Source of the DNA: Aptenodytes patagonicus
Taxonomy: Eukaryota; Chordata; Aves; Sphenisciformes; Spheniscidae
Assembly (NCBI RefSeq): GCF_965638725.1
Contig: NC_134962.1
Span: forward strand, 1,805,501-1,869,500
DNA length: 64,000 bases
Reading direction: 5' to 3'
A model generated the notes under the pieces. That model saw nothing but the letters and a program-made list of their open reading frames with translations, was not told the origin of the DNA and searched no databases. A program made the translations under genes and the position numbers. This document shows positions 41,001-51,720 of the stretch, one piece after another (the first letter of the stretch is position 1; each line of letters begins with the position of its first letter).

Positions 41001-44000
41001 CACAGACATAAGATGCCGGTTTAAGTCTGTCTTGTCTCGAAACAGCTTGGCACAGTTAGGACACTGCATCTTCTTACAGTTGAAGTGGATGGTCTTTTCA
41101 TGCCGATCCATGTTTGATTTCAGAGTGAAGCTCGCGGGGCATTTGGAGCACTGGAAGCGGGCGAGCTGGCCAGGAGGCAGGCTGTCAGCAAGGCCGGGCC
41201 GGGAGCAGTCAACCAAGTCGAACGGGAGAAGCATGGAGAAAGCATGCTCGTGGATGTGCTCCTTCAGCTCTTCAGCACACTGGAAAACCCTCCTGCAGAA
41301 ACCACAGGTCAGCCTCTTGGCTAGGGCTGAATCCAGGAACAGGCCATCAGTGGTTATGTCCATGTCTTCGGATCTCGAGAAACTCGTATCTAAAATAGAA
41401 ATACACATACGCAAGTACAAATCAGCGTCTTCTGGTATAAAATAATGATAGTTTAAAAAAATATTTTTCTCTCTACTTACCCAAATCAGAGTTATCAAAC
41501 TGCCAAAGTGCTAAAAATCCATCATAAGTGGCCTGCAAACAAAAAGCATACTTAAGTTAAGGCAAGCATTTACAAGAACACATCTTTGTAGCTAGTGCTC
41601 AGACTCCCATCTTATCATTGCCTTCACCCCTTCTTTAACGGAGGCTCATCGTTTGACTCGGCAACCCTATTTGCCTTTACAAAGCTTTCGCGTCAAAGCG
41701 GCTAAGTTAACTGGGCCGTATTTTGCAAGATTTGGTGTTTAAGGACAGTAATCAACATGCCTATTTAGGTCCTGGGTAACTACTCAAGTTTTCAGTCTTG
41801 CTAAGCACCTGCAGCTCCCACTCAGGCCAATAGGAAAGAAACACTGGATAGAAAATGTCTAGCAGATACAACAGAACTGGAAAATTCTCCCTTAGCCTTA
41901 CATAGCTACTTTTTCTTTCCACACAGAAAAGCCCATAGAAAACAAACACCTTCTGGGTAGTTCCCTTTATGCAACGGTCTCTGGCATCGCTGATCCAAAT
42001 TATAAATAAAAGCGGATTTTTTTTTTTTTCATAAAGCATTTGCAATATGCCAGCGTGCGGCAGATGGCAACCCTCTATGAGGCAGAGGCACGATGCAGCC
42101 TGGGCAGGTCTGCCGGAGACCGGGCAAGCAGCTACCAGCCGTTCTTAGCAGCTCACTTTCCTCTAAGGTGACTGCAAAGGAAAAAAATCTGTGTTTCCAC
42201 CCATTTGTTTAATGGAACTAAAGGCTCATTCAAGAATACTAAGAATAAGAAATGCCACAGAAAGCTATGGATTTTATGTCAAATTCCTGGCTCCCGTAAT
42301 ACAGAAAGCCAGCCTGCTTCTATCTGAATTTAGACAGTTACAAGAAACCCAAATGCAAAACACCAGAAGTGGGCAATGGATAGCTGGGGTCTCGGCTATC
42401 TTTATGCCGTTATTATATTCTTGTATGCAGTGTTTTGCAAACAAAGGGATTTACAATAAAGAAGACATGTATACTTTAAAAAAAAAATAAAATAAAATAC
42501 AGTTTTCTGAATACAAGTTCTGCTGAGGTAAGGCAGAAAGGATAAAATTAGGACAGCACCAGCCCTGACCTCAGACTTCTAGTTTTAAAATAACCTATAT
42601 AAAAAAAAAAAAAAAAAAAGGCGAACAGATCAAAGTATAAGGTATTACAGTCTTTCAAAGTACTCCTAACTGGGGAGAATTTGATCAAACAGATACCTTT
42701 GCATTTAAATTTCTTTGCATTTTTCCCCACGATCTTACCTGGGTTGAGGAAGGCACCTCTCCTTTTATCATGGTTTCTGGTGACATTTCACCAGAAGAGC
42801 AGATCTCAGGGGGGCTCTGAGTGGCAAGGTGTGATGAAGGCAGCGGGGGAGATGGTGCTTCCACTTTGCCATCACATTCGCCCCTTGAACGATTCAAGTT
42901 GGTGCCAGGCCCTGGGGAACACAGGAAACGAATCTCACCCACGTGAACTAGCACCAGCTGGTGGTTTTAAAAAAGGCCTTGCAAAGGCAGCGCACCAGCA
43001 CTCGCAGCTTATCTTCTGTCAGTGGGAGGGAATGCAGCAGGACAGTGATGCCAGGCTTTTTGTTTGTTTGTTTTAAAACCAGCCTCCCCACCCAAAATGC
43101 CTCGTCTGTGCGTGATGTATGCGGTGGAGTTATATCGCATGGCACGGTCACTAAAGAGTCCGTCGGGAGAAAGAAGCACAGGGCAGCACAAACATCCAGA
43201 GCAATCGCATTTCTGAAAGACACCTCTTGGAGAAGCACCATTTCAAACACACACATTTCAATCTTTAAGTAACATACACACCAACTTTATTCTGCTACTA
43301 ACTTTCTTGAAAATGTACATCAAAGCTTCAGATCTCAAGATTTGACCGTGGTGTTTTATTTAATATAGTACTGTCAGTCCTTGATCTCAAAGTGCTTTAC
43401 AAAAGATTGGAAAAAATATTCCTTTCATTCTATAGCTAGCAAGCATGGAAGTTCAGATATTTGTACAAAACTATTCAGTCACACCTGACAGTCGTTACAT
43501 TCTAAAAATCTACTGTAGTTAAAAAGGAAAACATTATTTGTCCAGCCGAAGCAGAATCGTAGCCTCTTGCCTACGCTGTAGCAACAGCCAAATGGTAAAC
43601 AATATTCCAGAAACTGCACTGATAATCAATGACAAATCTACGTACAAATAAAGACTGTGTAACCAAGATCGGCATACATTACAAGTTGTTAAATGAATTT
43701 TAACAGACACCTTGACTGAATATTGGAATGACATATTGAGCAGGTCATTATTTTTGAAAAGCAAGCAGGCGAAATCAGAAGCAAATATGGCATAAAAGTA
43801 AACAAATTCATATTTAAAGCACTCAATGCCCTAAAGGCTTTTTTATTTCTAACACAAAAGAGTCTGATTGAAACCTTTACACGTATAAAACCCACACTCT
43901 TTAATGCAGCTACAAATAACAAGTCAAAGTTTATACTATGTCTGAATACAATACACTGTGATCTGGGTCACAACAAAGCATTCGAGTGAAACCACACAAA

Positions 44001-47000
44001 GGTTTCTAAATGCGAACAATCCCAAACCTAACTTTTTATCAGCTATCAAAGGAAATTCTGCTCTTGTGCCACAGGCTGGATGTTTGATTTACCTTCCTCC
44101 TCTTTGATCGCAGATTGAAATCTTTCACAACTTAGTTAACTCTATTCAAGTGTGATAACAATACGTCAAGTTTTCATTTTGGTGGTGCTCATCTATTGCT
44201 GTTATAATTTAGAGGCAGGACAACAAAATGCTAAAACCCTGTAAATTCAAGATAGGAAAAAATGGGGGGAAAAGTGAATTCATCAGTATTTCCCGTTAGA
44301 AACTGTTACCAGGAATCCAGCTCTCCAGGTCCATAGCGGAATTCCTGCCTAGACATCCACACGTTCCTTTTTTTCCCCTCAACATCCCAAACTGATTCAA
44401 ACTGCCCTGTTTACATTGAAGCTATGCACTGTGACCATGGACAACTGAGAGGCGTCTCTGGGTTGCACTTCCTTAAACAAATGGTATTTTAGCATACAGT
44501 AAAGATAAGCCAGTGGGGTCTGGCTTGATTAATGCTTTATTAGCACCTTTACAGAATTACAGAGGTTCCCAAGAAGCTATGCGCTTCTTAAAGCAAAAGT
44601 TAAGGCTAATGAATGAGCAATGAAATAGTCAGGAGAAACAATAAACTCAATCATCCAACATGAGCCACAAAGATGTACAAGGCAACAAAGTACAAAGATT
44701 ATTTTTAAAACAATAATTAACATTTATTTGCTTTCAACAACTGCAAGTAACACCAGAAGAGAGACCCCCATAAATGACCCATACTTTGTACACGAGAACG
44801 CAAACAGCACCTGAAGTTATGTTTTGTCCCATTCTGACTAGTACTGTGAGAAACCTTTTTCCCCTCCTAAATTTGTATTGAAATGAATTTTAATGAAAAG
44901 TATTTTCATTTCTAAATCAGAAATCAAAAGTGCTTTCCTTCAGTCAGCTTCGCGTACGGAAGATGATGCACTGGTGTAGCATTATTTATATGAATATAGT
45001 ATTCTCTGACAGCTCGACAGTAAACTATTGTGGAAAACAGAAAGGCAAAGGTTATTATATCTCATTTAAAATTGCATCCATTCTCCCCTAAATCTTGGTT
45101 AACCACGTACAAAAATTCTGTGCCAAACTGAATACCTTTAACTCCCTCTTGGGAAAGTTGACCACTGTGTAAAATGTATTCCTTTAACATCCAGTGTGAG
45201 TATAAATTATTGGCTCCAATGAACCACTGACTAAAAATAACGTATTAGCTGGTTTGCCCAAAAGAAAAGGGCTCTGTGTACCATGTAATCACTTGGACAG
45301 CAAGCTTCATAGGAATTGCTTCTATAAACAGTTTCAGTTGCAACAGGGTAAACAGGAAAAGCCAAACTTAGACATATAAAAAAATAGGCAATGTACTATT
45401 CTGAAAGTGTGGAAGAGTCGCCCTTTAAGGTAGTCAATCGCCCCAAAATCTGAAAGTTTTCTGACTTTTTTTTTTAAATGAGAAAACAAAGATGTAAACT
45501 AACCAACTCATTTTCTAATGAATATTAAAATTCTCATTCTCTTGATTATACTTGGCAAAACCATCTAAAAGCATTCAACTAAGGCCTTTGAGACTTTTGT
45601 AGATGTGGTGTAACCGTACGGAACAATGCTACCAAAGTTCAGTATCATAAATTAAATAAACCACACATTTTTAAACCAAGGAGCTCAGCGGAACAGCACT
45701 GCTGAAGTTGGAAATCAGTACAGAATAACCTGCTTTTACAGACAAACCATGAAAACATGTAAGAGAGAAGGAAAACTGAACCTCTTATATTGTCTTATCT
45801 GAAAGACATCCCCAACAACAATGCGGGTTCAGTAACTAATGGTACCCAAGACGACCTCAGTGTTACCCATGAATAACTGACACACAGTTTTCTGCAAAAC
45901 CTGCATATTCTTTAGGTTTCTGACGAGCATATGAACGACGTCAGTCTTGATCATACACCATGAACGTCATAAATTCTCAGAGCCCTTCAGCTGCAGGTTA
46001 TCTGGCAACTGTGTTACCCGAATGGCAAGATATTTAATTTTTCCCTTCTGATTTTAAATTAGTTTGAGCTGGTTAGCTATAGAAACGCTGTACTTAGGTT
46101 TGGCTACATCACAGTGAGACAACACCCCCCACACATCCCGGGCTTCATTTTCCATCAGCAGAATGTTAAGTAATTTCACACTTCATAGGATCATTACAAC
46201 ATACAATGAATTAGGAAAAAAGAACTTGGGGTAAAATGAAAACCTTGGGGTGTCCTCTATTAACTTTTACAACAGTATGAACTATGCGGAAGAAAAATGA
46301 AAACTTGCAATGTATGCGGTAACTTGGAGAGTAATATCCCCTTCAGAAACAGCTCATCAGAATTTTAAACGTGTATAATATACTCTTCAGATCTGTCCAC
46401 CTCCATTAAGTCTTTTCCTCCAGAAAAGAAAAATAAACATGAACACCGCTCCTTGAGTCAGTTACTTACTGTAGCGCTTCATAAGAGAGTACGAAGACAA
46501 TCCAGTGATAGCAGTTAAGATTAAAAACACACTCCACATCTTTTAAACTCGAGAGATTGATCACTTAAAATTCTTGAAATTAGTGCGTTTCCCTTTCAAA
46601 TCAGACAGATTAAAAAAAACTGTGCCGGTTTTGGGTTTTAAAAAAAAGAAAAAAAATCTTTTTCACTGTGCTCCTGCCTACTCCCCCGCCTTTTTTTTTT
46701 TTTTTTTTTTAATATAACCCAGGACTTAAAATGACTCAACATCCTCAAATTGTGTTTGAAGAAAAATGTGAAAAACACCTACAAAGCTAGCACCAACCTA
46801 GACTGTGCTTTTAGATCTCCAGAATCTTCTTACCACTTGCTTTACTGTTGTTTTATACACTGAAAATTCTCATTAAACTTGACGTCCTATTGTATTCAGT
46901 AATGACCACTTAAAAGCAAGCAAGTCTCATATCAGAACATCTTTTTCAAGTGATTAAAATAAATCAATACCTGTGAATCTGAAGAAGATGAAAGAAAAAT

Positions 47001-49123
47001 ACGTCCCTTAACTCCCTGCCTCTGTAAAAATCCTCTCACCAGGCCACAGCCACATCCACCACAGACCAAGCGAGCAGTCTTCCTTTTGTCTCATGCAATT
47101 CACCTTGCTTCCACAGAAGTGAGGTAATTGAAGCTTGGCTGAATGAAATTCAAGTAATAGTGAGAGGACTGGAAAACAGGGACCTCAAATACAGGCTGGA
47201 AGGCCCTCCTGAGTCACCGCACCCCTCAGTGAGCTATCATTTACCCCCTTTTCTAAATCTATGAAGCTTTATTTTAAACCCAGTTGGTCTTCTGCCTACA
47301 CCATGCCTGTTCCTGAACTCCGCTTCTCAGCTGGTTAGGCAATCTCTAATTTCTAGCCCAAATTTATGACTGCCTTATACTCATTTGTCTTTATGCCAAG
47401 TGGTCCTTCAGCTTTCAAGTAAAATCTAAAACCCTCCAACCAAGAGGAGGATGATGGAAAAAGGGCAGCCCCGTCATTATTCCAGTTTATCATGACAGAA
47501 AATGGAACCGCCGATTTCACCTGTCACGAGTCACAGATCCGAACACGCGGTGCATAAATCGCCCTCGCAGCCGTGCACCGATCTACGCTCCCACCCGTCC
47601 CGGTGCCAGCTGAGGGCACTCTTCTCACTGCACGCAAGCCCGGCGATTAAACTGCTGCACAGGATCTTTGCTATTTCATTGCGACGACGGGATTTTCAAC
47701 CCAGGAGCCTAGTTCGAACCATCTAAATCTGATTCAATTGGAGATCATTCAGTAAGCGAACTACTGTGGAAGTAACAAGAACACTGCATTAGCAATTCTC
47801 CCCCAAACATTAAAGCTGCAGAATAAGGTACAAAAACATTTTTCTCCTCTAAATTTAGGAAGATTTTTTAAAAAATAATTCTACTGTTCAGACATGAGAA
47901 GCAAAAAGAGATACTAAGACCAACATTATGTTGTGCAGTTTTTTCCCTTTATCGTACAACCCAAGTGACCATTAAAAGTTACCTATTTTTTTTGCCATCA
48001 AGGAAACTAAAAATAAATACCTTAAGTGAACTTTTCTTTCTATTTAATTGGTCAATTTCCTCAGTATAGATTAAAGTAAACCTTTTCTGCTGGAAACTAA
48101 CACGTAGTACTCAAAGCCACCACTTGCTCTATTTTAGGTCACAAATACTATCTCCATCTTCTGAGAGTGTTATTAAAATACAGCATTAATAATTTCTCTT
48201 CCTTTGTGCACTGGAGAATCAAACTATTTTACGACTGCAATGAAGAAAATACGAAAGTATGCTGAAAAATAAGCTGTCCGCACATAACGGTACATATCAG
48301 CCATCTCCAACAGATCACCAGTAGAAAAACATTCGTTTCCATGAGCAAGTATAACAAAACAATCAATAGCTGCTCATTACTTAGAGAGAGGTCTAAAAGT
48401 AAACACCAAGAAGTAAAGATCACACGATCTACAAAAATCACAGCTGTTTCTACAGACACGGGAGCAGCAGTCAAGGCTCCTTTCAACATTAGGCAATTTT
48501 GGATTCAAAACCTTTGCAGCTACTTCTTTTACCATAAGGACTCAAATACTTCGTATTTTGTTTGTAAGTACCATTTCGCAAACAAGTAAAAGAAATCTGA
48601 GGACAAGCACTACATACACATACACTAAATACTTCCTTCCATGGCTTCAGCGGTTAACATTAAAGTTGGATCGATACCAAACACAGGTTTTCAAATTTTA
48701 TGGAAAGTGGGATTAAGCAGGACTTAAAACTGGATATAAACATACCAGTAGTAATAAACAAGACAGTGACCTGTATTTTCGTCTCACTAAAGATTTCACT
48801 TAATGTATCAGTAAACAAAAAATATAAAAACACAAACTTACGAGAGAGAGAATGCGTGCCTTTGGGTAAGTACTCAAACAGCAGAGAACTATCCTCTCCC
48901 AGCATGTCGGCTTTCAGAGACAGCAAACTGTTCTTACTCATGAGAGCCGCGCGCAGGTTGGCGACGGTGGCAGCCTGGAGCGCATCCTCCTTCTCCGGAG
49001 TCAGGGGCTGAGAGATGTAACTGGCTTCCCCAGCGATGAGGGCTTCGTCGACGTTCGCGTAGGGGTCCGACCGCTCCACTCTGCTGTCAGAGCTGCTGGG
49101 CTCTGTTACTGTCACATCAGCAC
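28619..49123 (-). CDS. ZBTB46: ZBTB46, BTB zinc-finger transcription factor (3' part, canonical isoform)
   Basis: Exons 48842-49123, 34425-34600 and 28619-29005 join in phase (1, then 0) and give the last 280 residues. The first is the region before the fingers (TEPSSSDSRVE, QPLTPEKEDAL, KNSLLSLKADML, LFEYLPKG). The second carries C2H2 finger 1 (FKCPYCSFSAMHQC...H-x3-H) and most of finger 2 (YPCEICGKKFTRREHMKRH). The third completes finger 2, adds a finger-like YVCKVCNRVF...H-x4-H and RRHGVCADCSGRG, then an acidic tail ending KDFTWIS. ZBTB46 is a nuclear repressor that marks classical dendritic cells and endothelium in mammals. The N-terminal BTB exon is not in the window and must lie beyond 64000. 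The acidic tail also resembles ZBTB10, but gene order supports ZBTB46. Confidence 0.93.
29164..29191. repeat. 28-bp exact repeat, copy B
   Basis: Identical to 27771-27798, here in the last ZBTB46 intron 160 bp upstream of the final exon's acceptor. A TGCCTTTTGATC word also recurs after both copies (near 28005 and 29260). Confidence 0.85.
30020..30097 (-). mobile_element. CR1 LINE 3'-end fragment
   Basis: TTGGAAAGGACCTACAACAA and TCATCTAGTCCAACTGCC are the antisense of the standard avian CR1 3' tail. Only about 80 bp is recognisable; the element's sense is minus, the same as ZBTB46. Confidence 0.8.
34425..34600 (-). CDS. ZBTB46: ZBTB46 zinc-finger exon (canonical)
   Basis: 176 nt; acceptor ttctcttacag and donor TTG|gtaaga. 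The first two bases complete a Leu codon with the C left by the 48842 exon, giving SLS-L-NEF. Encodes one whole and most of a second C2H2 finger joined by a TGERP linker. Confidence 0.95.
34601..40758 (-). other. ZBTB46 intron, between the alternative terminal exon and the canonical finger exon
   Basis: AT-rich, with no further exon recognised. A SINE remnant lies at 40397-40590. The short open frames lack domains. Confidence 0.6.
40397..40590 (+). mobile_element. Ancient tRNA-derived SINE remnant (MIR/CORE-SINE type)
   Basis: The head GTCTAGTGGACAGAGCGCTA is tRNA-like, followed by ACTCAGAAGACTGAATTCTA and, at the end, TAAAGCACTTTGAGATC (40536-40552). The layout matches amniote MIR-type elements. 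It lies 170 bp downstream of the alternative ZBTB46 AATAAA. Confidence 0.65.
40759..40764 (-). terminator. Polyadenylation signal for the alternative isoform
   Basis: Minus-strand AATAAA, 72 nt after the alternative stop, followed by CACAGGTGTTAATAC. It would give a very short 3'UTR, consistent with a real terminal exon. Confidence 0.5.
40836..41389 (-). CDS. Alternative ZBTB46 exon 3: four zinc fingers and stop
   Basis: The acceptor tgtatttctattttag opens a 554-nt coding part. Fingers 2, 3 and 4 are in tandem with 7-8 residue linkers; finger 1 is separated by about 35 residues (LLPFDLVDCSRPGLADSLPP region). All zinc ligands are intact. Finger helices read CAEELKEH, LKSNMDRH, DKTDLNRH and TQKNLTNH. 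Ends TAG at 40836-40838. Confidence 0.85.
40836..49123 (-). CDS. ZBTB46: Predicted ZBTB46 isoform with an alternative four-finger C-terminus
   Basis: Exons 42739-42911, 41481-41532 and 40836-41389 lie inside the intron between the shared exon (48842-49123) and the canonical finger exon. Phases run 1 to 1, 0 to 0 and 1 to 1 without a mismatch. The new tail is 259 residues: a Ser/Pro-rich linker (57), a 17-residue segment (ATYDGFLALWQFDNSDL), then finger 1 LTCGFCRRVF..., finger 2 FQCSKCPASF..., finger 3 MQCPNCAKLF... and finger 4 FVCLFCGKGF..., with C-x2-C-x12-H-x3/4-H spacing; finger 4 ends H-x3-C. It stops at PEDA. None of the ten-plus splice and finger positions is broken, so it appears functional. 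I do not recognise this tail from mammalian ZBTB46. Alternatives: a separate gene nested in the intron, or exons used only from the BTB exon. Confidence 0.72.
41390..41480 (-). other. Short intron between alternative exons 2 and 3
   Basis: A 91-nt intron, gtaagtagag...tattttag. Its small size explains why the terminal open frame appears to run on to 41498. Confidence 0.7.
41481..41532 (-). CDS. Alternative ZBTB46 exon 2: 52-nt small exon
   Basis: Acceptor gctttttgtttgcag and donor TTGG|gtaagt are both near-ideal. It encodes ATYDGFLALWQFDNSDL and leaves one G, which with AT of the next exon gives Asp. Too short for simple ORF calling; found by its splice sites and phase. Confidence 0.72.
42739..42911 (-). 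CDS. Alternative ZBTB46 exon 1: Ser/Pro-rich linker
   Basis: 173 nt; acceptor cctgtgttccccag, donor CAG|gtaaga. Two leading bases plus the C of the shared exon give Arg, then PGTNLNRSRGECDGKVE and on to GEVPSSTQ, ending in phase 0. Contains no cysteine-histidine motif. Confidence 0.72.
42912..48841 (-). other. ZBTB46 intron downstream of the shared exon
   Basis: AT-rich; I see no coding exon, apart from the SINE tail at 43376-43420 and T/A runs (46688-46712). Confidence 0.6.
43376..43420 (-). mobile_element. SINE tail fragment of the same type
   Basis: The minus strand contains TAAAGCACTTTGAGATC (43383-43399), a 17-nt exact match to the 40397 element's tail. Only the tail is recognisable. 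Confidence 0.5.
48842..49123 (-). CDS. ZBTB46: ZBTB46 shared exon before the zinc fingers
   Basis: 282 nt, acceptor tcgtcacgcag, donor C|gtaagt, phase 1 at both ends, so its inclusion or skipping keeps the frame. Contains 93 whole codons (ADVTVTEPSS to GTHSLS) matching the segment just upstream of the fingers in ZBTB46. Confidence 0.92.
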
Positions 49124-49288
49124 CTGCGTGACGAAAGATGCCGTCAGAGATGCAAACAAATTCCTGAGACGAGGCACACTGACCACGCGTGCCCGTCTAA
49201 CCATGGGTCCAAATAACTGAGAACCGGGAATTTATCATCACCTGTTTCGGCCTTACTGTCACTTTTCACCTGAGAGTGTTGTTTCGCG

Positions 49289-49308
49289 CCCCCCCCCCCC
49301 CCCCCCCC
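49289..49308 (+). repeat. C20 homopolymer
   Basis: Unbroken run of 20 C, 170 bp upstream (in gene sense) of the shared ZBTB46 exon. Confidence 0.9.
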
Positions 49309-50778
49309 TTTCCAAAAGTCCGAAGATGAACTTGGCCGTTCAGAGGCTCGATAGAAAGCACACCCACCCCACAGCTGGGGGTTTCTGTTCTTCCAGCCTG
49401 CGCCCACCCGCGCCCTGCGCTTCTGCCCCATCAACGGGTCTTAACTTCAGTACCACGCGCTAAGAAGGCAGGGCAGAGGGAGAGAGATGTGTACAACCTC
49501 CCCCACAACCAGTAACTGGCTAAAACTTTATTTATTTATTTTAAACTAAGATTTCCGGATAGTCTGCTAGTACTGAAATTACGTTCAAATGTTTAAGTTC
49601 TGTTCTAATTTTACTCCAATAGTCCAAATTTTCATTCTTTCATTTCTTCCCCATGATGAAGGTTTTGAAAAATCCAGTAATCAAGAGCCACTAATAGTGG
49701 ACTGCTAATTAGTATAAATCCCCTGGGGTCACTTATCTGAAAAGTACACAGTAACCAGTGGTTCCCAGCATATATCACAGGGTAGGTTTTATACAGAAGT
49801 GATACAGTTAAAAACAAGAAACAAAAGACACAGATCAGCCACTTTACAACAGGTAGCTACAAAGAAGCTGTATAAAAACGTAACGGACTATTAACAAAAC
49901 ATCAATTAGTGAACCCAAACAAAAATGAAAAAGCTATGATAAGGTTAATTCCTCCCTGCGAAAACACCATTTATTTTTGTATTTTTGGGGAGGTCTAGTT
50001 AAAGATTCTCTTGTTTGAGCTTTGACTCTCTTATAGTCTTAAATAATTTATGTATTGTTATATACAGGAAAGTGACTCTCATACTCCTTCTCTATCCTTC
50101 ACATGAAACAAACAAACAAACAAAATATCTACAAAAAGGGCTGTTACCCCATTTATAAAGTGTGTAAACCAAACTGCAATTACCTATTCCAGAATCTGCA
50201 GCAGCAGAACGTAGCTGACGTGCTCAAAACCCAGCCAAGTACCTGGCAAACAGGGCTAAAGCTTCCCAATAAACGAATGCCTTTGCAGCATTTGTACTGT
50301 CAAGATGTAGAGGGAAAAAATCCAAATAGAAGGCATTGACAATGAGTGATCAGATAGACAAAGAAGATGTTTTGCAGATCCTGAACGTTTTATTGCCTCC
50401 CAGTTCAAAATACGTTTAAATCTACTTAATGCAAGAGGCAACTATTCCAGTTCAAAATAGTGGTCTGACGCGTACAAAATTAACACTCGGCTGCTTTCAT
50501 GAATTCATCTTGCGCTCCTCAGGGCAAGGAATTCAGGTGTTGTCCACATACACCACAGCAATAAGCTTATTCCCGTACAGAAGGTTTCACAGCAGCAGAG
50601 CTTACAAGAAGGCAAGAGGAAGAGTGTAGCACACCAGCACTCGGTTGTAGCGTTCAACCAACTTCAAACCAGGGCAAGACATCAATCTGCATAGCCTTAT
50701 TAAAAAATGCTAACGAGGACACTGGTACAGTGCCTACCTCCTGTAACCTGGAAAATGGCTAAAGGAAAATCATTATTT

Positions 50779-50896
50779 TTATCTCCATTTTACAGGTGGT
50801 AACTGCCAGAGAAAGACGCGGTGACTTGCTCAAGGTGTCCAGCCCGTGAGGCCAGGATCAGACAGTGAATTTCCCAGTCCCAGCCCGGGCACATCA
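50779..50896 (-). mobile_element. MIR-type SINE remnant
   Basis: ATCTCCATTTTACAGGTGGT, then GTGACTTGCTCAAGGT, then GGATCAGACAGTGAATTTCC follow the antisense order of the amniote MIR core. Diverged, no flanking duplication seen. Confidence 0.6.
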
Positions 50897-51549
50897 GGTT
50901 CCTCAACACGTTCAGATTTACTTTACTAAGCTGTACTGTACTGCCAGTACCTCTTGCTGTTAACTTTTTCTACTTCCTTTAAAAAACAAAGAGCCTCAAA
51001 GCAAACAATAAGGAAAAAACAATCATTAGCAGAGCACTCCTACACCCCGGAGATGTAAGGAATACCCAAGGCTGGGGGCTACAAACACAGTAGCAGCAAC
51101 TACGTGAACTATCAGAGACGCTCTCTCTTTAAATCAAACCATTTTCCCTCCTCCATCTGTGTTTTGCTTGTATAATCTCTTATTATCAGTTTTATTAAAT
51201 CTTAGCCAAGCAGAAGAATTCAACTGCTTTGAATTTTTGCATATTTTGTCATTCCTCTGTTACTGAGCGAGCGGTTAACAGGTCTATACGTTTTTTCTAG
51301 ATGATAATGAAGTTTGTTTTAAAAACAAACATTTCTGCGTAAAGGGAAATTACAAGAGTTTAAAAAACAGCAGCTGTTACAAAAGGTGGCAAAGAAAGTA
51401 AATTCTAGCCCATTAAACTGGTAATGCAACAGACAGCTTTATCAAATCAAAGCGATGATAATCCTGCTATTCCTCTGCTCCTCACCACCTACATGGCAAA
51501 TCACAGCAAATGACTTGGGCCAGAAAGGGTGTTTGTCAACAAAATGGTG

Positions 51550-51720
51550 TTGCCAAATTACTGGGCAGGCAGTAAATCACCTTGCGTTTTCTCCCGTCCT
51601 TTTTCGTAGCCAATTACAGATGCTGATTGACAGTTGCCAGAATCTGTTGCTGCCTGCTGCACATAAACACTAATTGCTAAAACACATGCAGATTAATTGT
51701 AACCACAACAAGACATTAAA
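51550..51720. promoter_or_regulatory. Candidate intronic enhancer: TALE/homeodomain site cluster
   Basis: Within 100 bp: CAATTA (51611), a perfect PBX-MEIS/PREP composite TGATTGACAG (51624-51633), TAATTGC (51671) and GATTAATTG (51691). Clustering is seen directly; regulatory function is inference. Confidence 0.3.
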
